From Flavobacteriales bacterium (GTDB lineage: Bacteria > Bacteroidota > Bacteroidia > Flavobacteriales_F > PHOS-HE28), in the NCBI GenBank assembly GCA_016715995.1, contig JADJXF010000017.1, positions 155,993 through 219,992 on the forward strand: a DNA stretch of 64,000 nt, in the 5' to 3' direction. A program made the position numbers and the translations under genes. Position 1 is the stretch's first letter, and each line of letters opens with the position of its first letter. Of this stretch, positions 60,519-64,000 are shown in pieces. The notes under the pieces were generated by a model. It saw only the letters and a list, made by a program, of their open reading frames with translations, made no database searches and had not been told where the DNA came from.

Positions 60519-62036
60519 ATGCCGCAACGCATCCTCACCTTGATCACGCTCTTCGCCTGCGCCGCAGCAGGCAGCGCTCAAACGGGCACTGAGCGAGGGG
60601 ACGGGCGCGTGGAAATCCTCAACGCCGATGAATGGGTCTATGACAAGTTGGCCAACGGCGCGCAGCGGCTCAAGGGCAATGTCCGTTTCAAGCATGCCAA
60701 CGCAATCATGCACTGCGATAGCGCCCACCTGTTCGAGGACCAGCGGGTGGATGCTTTCGGCCGGGTCAGCATCGAGCAGGGCGATTCGCTCCGGGCCGAT
60801 GCCGACCTCCTCCGCTACGATGGCCGGCAGCACATGGCACGCCTCGAGGGCAACGTGCGGCTTCGCGACCGCACTATGGACCTGAGCACACCTTCACTCG
60901 ATTACGACCTGCGGAACAAGCGGGCCGCATACCACTCCGGTGGTCGGATCCAAAGCCACAAGGACGGCAACGTGCTCACGAGCGGCAACGGCCTCTATCT
61001 GGCCGGTCAACGGCGCTTCATCTTCGGACAGGATGTCGTACTGGAGCATCCAGAGCACCGGATCGAATCCGATACGATGCATTACGATACCGGCACCGGC
61101 ATCAGCGCCTTCTTCGGACCGTCGACCATCATGCAGGGCGCCACGGTGATCACCACGCTAAGCGGCACCTACGACACGCGGAATGAACGCGCGCGCTTCA
61201 CACGTCGCACGCAGGTGAATAGCAAGGGCCGATTGCTGGAAGGCGACAGCCTGCACTACGACCGGGCCAGCGGGAACGGGCTGGCCTGGGGCCATGTGTC
61301 CATCGCGGATAGCAGCGGCGATATGCAGGTGCTCGGCGACGAAGGACGCTACAACGAGCGCGACGACCGCTCGATGGTGACCGGGCGTGCGGAGCTGCGG
61401 CTGCGGATGGGCGCCGACACCTTGTTCGTGCATGGCGACACGCTTTTCGCCGCGCCCGACGCCTCCGGAAGGCGCATCACCGCGCGACGGCATGTGCGGT
61501 TCTTCAAGCAGGACCTTCAGGGCGCCTGCGATACGCTGCTGTACAGCGATGCCGACAGCTTGATCCGCATGCATCATGAGCCCGTGCTGTGGAACGGCGC
61601 TGACCAGATCACCGGTGATACGATCCGCATCGCGCTGAAGGACGGCCAAGCGCATCGGCTGCATGTGCGCGGACAGGCCTTCCTGCTCTCCCGCGTCGAT
61701 AGTGCGCGCTACGACCAAGTGGCGGGCACCACCATGATGGGCTACTTCGTGGACAATGCCCTCGATCATTTGGATGTGGAGGGCAACGCGCGCACGGTGT
61801 ACTTCGCACGTGAGGAGAAGGACGGCGTCGAGGACGTCTTCGGCGTGAACCGGGCCGACTGCAGCCGGATCCGCGTCCGCTTGAAGGATGGAGGCATCAG
61901 CGCAGTCACCTTCCTGGACCGGCCCGATGCGGTGCTCTATCCGATCGCGAAGGCACCGCTGGAGGAACTCCGCATGGCGGGCGCCAACGACCGCAGCACG
62001 GAGCGACCGGCCGATCGCTGGGCAATCTTCGATTAG
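60519..62036 (+). CDS. OstA-like (LptA/LptD-type) envelope protein
   Basis: 505 residues from the ATG at 60519 (signal MPQRILTLITLFACAAAGSA). The mature part is OstA/LptA-like beta-jellyroll repeats (LKGNVRFKHANAIMHCDSAH, ADADLLRYDGRQHMARLEGN, GQRRFIFGQDVVLEHPEHRI). In Bacteroidota such proteins are thought to carry lipopolysaccharide across the periplasm. Its neighbours OmpH-like and DUF4924 support an envelope-biogenesis cluster. Confidence 0.8.
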   Translation: MPQRILTLITLFACAAAGSAQTGTERGDGRVEILNADEWVYDKLANGAQRLKGNVRFKHANAIMHCDSAHLFEDQRVDAFGRVSIEQGDSLRADADLLRYDGRQHMARLEGNVRLRDRTMDLSTPSLDYDLRNKRAAYHSGGRIQSHKDGNVLTSGNGLYLAGQRRFIFGQDVVLEHPEHRIESDTMHYDTGTGISAFFGPSTIMQGATVITTLSGTYDTRNERARFTRRTQVNSKGRLLEGDSLHYDRASGNGLAWGHVSIADSSGDMQVLGDEGRYNERDDRSMVTGRAELRLRMGADTLFVHGDTLFAAPDASGRRITARRHVRFFKQDLQGACDTLLYSDADSLIRMHHEPVLWNGADQITGDTIRIALKDGQAHRLHVRGQAFLLSRVDSARYDQVAGTTMMGYFVDNALDHLDVEGNARTVYFAREEKDGVEDVFGVNRADCSRIRVRLKDGGISAVTFLDRPDAVLYPIAKAPLEELRMAGANDRSTERPADRWAIFD

Positions 62037-62042
62037 GAATCG

Positions 62043-62546
62043 TCAGAGGAAGCGCTCCATCCAGCTAGTGCGGAGCGGAATACGGAAACGCTCCCGCAGT
62101 TCGCCAACGGTAACTACCAGGTCATCGAAGACGATGGTATCGGCGGTAATGGTGCCGGACTTGATCAGCTCCGGCAGCTCCTGCAATCGGCAACTCTGCG
62201 CCTTGCCTTCCGCCTCGTAAACCACCACCATCCGGTCGGTGAGCATCAGGTTCAGGTCATGCTCCAGTTGCTTGATGAAGCCCACGCTCTTGTCGATGCT
62301 GCAGCCGCTGGCCTCGGCCTGCGCCTCGTCCACCGCCACCACCACGAACCGGGCGTGCAGCACATCGACGCAGGCATCGAGCGGCGCGCCGTGCGCGGCC
62401 CAAGTGTCCGTGAATGCCGCACCATGCTCCAGCACCATCTTCTGCTCGGCGGCGCTAAGGGCGCGCGCGGTCTTGTACACCCAGACGCGGGCGTGCGCGG
62501 GCATCGAATCCAACGTGCGTATCGGGGCGGGTGCTGTCGTGGTCAT
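62043..62546 (-). CDS. Conserved Bacteroidota protein, legacy name ABC transporter ATPase
   Basis: 167 residues with RVWVYKTARALSAAEQKMVL, FVVVAVDEAQAEASGCSIDK, FIKQLEHDLNLMLTDRM and ELIKSGTITADTIVFDDLVV. Homologues are often labelled ABC transporter ATPase, but no Walker A, signature or Walker B motif is present, so that name is not supported. Cytosolic, function unknown. Confidence 0.65.
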   Translation of the reverse strand: MTTTAPAPIRTLDSMPAHARVWVYKTARALSAAEQKMVLEHGAAFTDTWAAHGAPLDACVDVLHARFVVVAVDEAQAEASGCSIDKSVGFIKQLEHDLNLMLTDRMVVVYEAEGKAQSCRLQELPELIKSGTITADTIVFDDLVVTVGELRERFRIPLRTSWMERFL

Positions 62547-62685
62547 CGTGCTCTCGGTTACATGATTGACGTTGCTCGTTGCAGATCCGATGCTTCAACG
62601 GATGCCAAATTGATGCAAATCCCCGTACCGCGCTGCGGATGCGCCCCGACTCATCAACAGCATTCCGTGGAAGACGAACCCGTCC

Positions 62686-63477
62686 TCACATATCCCCTGC
62701 CTCGGCTATCAACTCCGCCACATCCTTCACCTGCACCTCGCCTTCCTTGTTGAAGTGCTTCACCCCATCGGTGAGCATGGTGTTACAGAAAGGGCATCCG
62801 GCGGCGATGATCTCGGGCTTCGCATCAAGTGCCTCTTCGCTGCGCTCGATGTTCACTTCGCGCGTACCCGGCTCGGCCTCCTTGAACATCTGCGCGCCCC
62901 CTGCGCCGCAGCAAAGCCCGTTCCGCCTGCTGCGCTTCAGCTCCACCAGCGCGGCATCGAGCTTCAGGAGCACCTCGCGCGGCGCTTCGTACTCACCGTT
63001 GCCGCGCCCCAGGTAACAGGGATCGTGGAAGGTGATGCGCTTGCCCTTGAAGCCGCCGCCTTCCACCGTGATGCGCCCTTCCCTCAGCAGCGCATTGATG
63101 AACTGCGTGTGGTGCAGCACCTCATAGCTGCCGCCTAGCGCCGGGTACTCGTTCTTCAACGTGTTGAAGCAATGCGGGCAGGCGGTCACGATGCGCTTCA
63201 CGCCATGGCCATTCAGCACGGTGACATTCTGCAGCGCCTGCATCTGGAAGACGAACTCGTTGCCGGCGCGGCGCGCTGGATCGCCGGTGCAACTCTCCTC
63301 CTGGCCCAGTACGGCGAACTTGACCTTGGCCGCGTTGAGGATGCGGACGAAAGCCTTGGTAATCTTGCGCGCACGATCATCGAACGAACCTGCACAACCG
63401 ACCCAGAACAATACCTCGGGTACTTCGCCAGAGGCGGCGAATTCGGCCATGGTTGGGACGCGCAACGGCTCGCTCAT
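62686..63477 (-). CDS. (Fe-S)-binding protein with two CCG domains, HdrB-like
   Basis: 263 residues with two cysteine-rich CCG domains: FWVGCAGSFDDRA, GQEESCTGDPARRAGNEFVF and VTACPHCFNTLKNEY in the first; TFHDPCYLGRGNGEY, RRNGLCCGAGGAQMF and IIAAGCPFCNTMLTDGVK in the second. These resemble HdrB/GlpC/LutA redox subunits. The start overlaps the upstream Fe-S gene by ATGA (63474-63477), so both form one complex. Confidence 0.88.
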   Translation of the reverse strand: MSEPLRVPTMAEFAASGEVPEVLFWVGCAGSFDDRARKITKAFVRILNAAKVKFAVLGQEESCTGDPARRAGNEFVFQMQALQNVTVLNGHGVKRIVTACPHCFNTLKNEYPALGGSYEVLHHTQFINALLREGRITVEGGGFKGKRITFHDPCYLGRGNGEYEAPREVLLKLDAALVELKRSRRNGLCCGAGGAQMFKEAEPGTREVNIERSEEALDAKPEIIAAGCPFCNTMLTDGVKHFNKEGEVQVKDVAELIAEAGDM

Positions 63478-64000
63478 GAGTGGGTCTCATTGGTCCATTC
63501 CATCCTCCGATCCGGCCCGAAGGCCCAAGGTGCCCCATTGTTCTCCACGTTGGTGAACATGCTGGTGAGCGCCGGGCGAGATCGGCTCTCCTCCATGACC
63601 AGGTAGCGGCGCATCTCCAGGATGATGTGCACCGGATCGATGTTCACGGGGCAGGCCTGTGCAGGCGTTGCAGGTGGTGCAGGCCCAGAGCTCCTCCTCG
63701 CTGATGCGCGTGTGCAGGCTCTGGCCATCATCCTCCCACTTGCCTTTCGCGTCGATCACCTTCCCTACTTCCTCCAGACGGTCGCGCGCGTCCATCATGA
63801 TCTTGCGCGGACTCAGCAATTTCCCGGTGATGTTCGCGGGGCATTCGCTCGTGCAGCGGCCGCACTCGGTGCAGCTGTAAGCGTCCATCAGGCTCTTCCA
63901 GCTGAGGTCGAAGACATCCTTCGCGCCGAAGCGCTCGGTCATCTCCATACCGGCGACCATGTGCGGCTGGGCCGGATCGGGTGGGGGAACGCTGGGGTCG
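63474..64000 (-). pseudogene. 4Fe-4S ferredoxin-type oxidoreductase subunit, partial, one frameshift
   Basis: Continues beyond the right edge. Two ferredoxin motifs: SCTECGRCTSECPANITGKL and ACTTCNACT followed, in the next frame, by ACPVNIDPVHIILEMRRYLV. Between them two bases (CA) are missing near 63656-63662 (TGCACAGGCC for TGCACACAGGCC). The C-terminus is MFTNVENNGAPWAFGPDRR. HdrC-like electron-transfer partner of the CCG protein. The missing CA in a CACA repeat suggests an artefact. Confidence 0.8.

Noticed and set aside
62043..62546. ABC transporter ATPase
   Set aside because: No Walker A, Walker B or signature motif in 167 residues.

Overview
The window is chromosomal DNA of a GC-rich member of the Bacteroidota, most likely a Flavobacteriales-type lineage known mainly from environmental or metagenomic assemblies. 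The reasons are: at least eight large exported proteins with, or apparently with, a type IX secretion (T9SS) C-terminal sorting domain; a TonB-dependent receptor with a carboxypeptidase-like N-terminal domain; OstA-like, OmpH-like and DUF4924 proteins; -7 promoter boxes of the TAnnTTTG type; and almost no Shine-Dalgarno sequences.

Layout. 0.1-1.4 kb is a compact exosortase system: a tiny PID-CTERM-like substrate, the exosortase and a membrane partner. 1.4-9.1 kb is housekeeping (glyA, an HTTM/DUF5819-like pair, fumarylacetoacetase), a MNT/HepT toxin-antitoxin pair and a RelA/SpoT alarmone enzyme that overlaps hepT. 9.1-9.6 kb has tRNA-Arg(CCG) and an Hsp15-like protein. 9.7-31 kb is mixed membrane, regulatory and secreted functions, including a DUF4062-NB-ARC-TPR STAND protein, an MFS transporter, two large T9SS proteins and a TPR/LuxR-like regulator. 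33-41.5 kb is an accessory, defence-like island: aspartic protease, a methyltransferase split by a MITE-like element, Mrr restriction endonuclease, the TcmP/DUF5131 pair, and a four-gene cassette of visibly lower GC (radical SAM enzyme, winged-helix-like protein, nucleoside phosphorylase with an extra N-terminal domain, ExoIII-like nuclease). 41.6-64 kb returns to the core genome: PaaZ, a RelE-type TA pair, more T9SS proteins, MgtC/DUF4010 protein, TPR adenylate cyclase, TonB receptor, MazG, OmpH-like, OstA-like and an Fe-S oxidoreductase pair running off the end.

The best candidate for an undescribed system is the operon-like cassette at 37025-41226. All four genes are on the minus strand, nearly abutting, compositionally foreign, and set beside restriction and TcmP genes. 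The phosphorylase resembles the nucleosidase effector domain of NLR-type immune proteins, so an anti-phage role is a reasonable inference but not shown.

A caution on quality: about a dozen genes carry frameshifts, most explained by gain or loss of one or two bases in homopolymers or short tandem repeats (rel even has four indels that cancel). This looks more like residual sequencing or assembly error than real decay, so genes called broken here may be intact in the organism.
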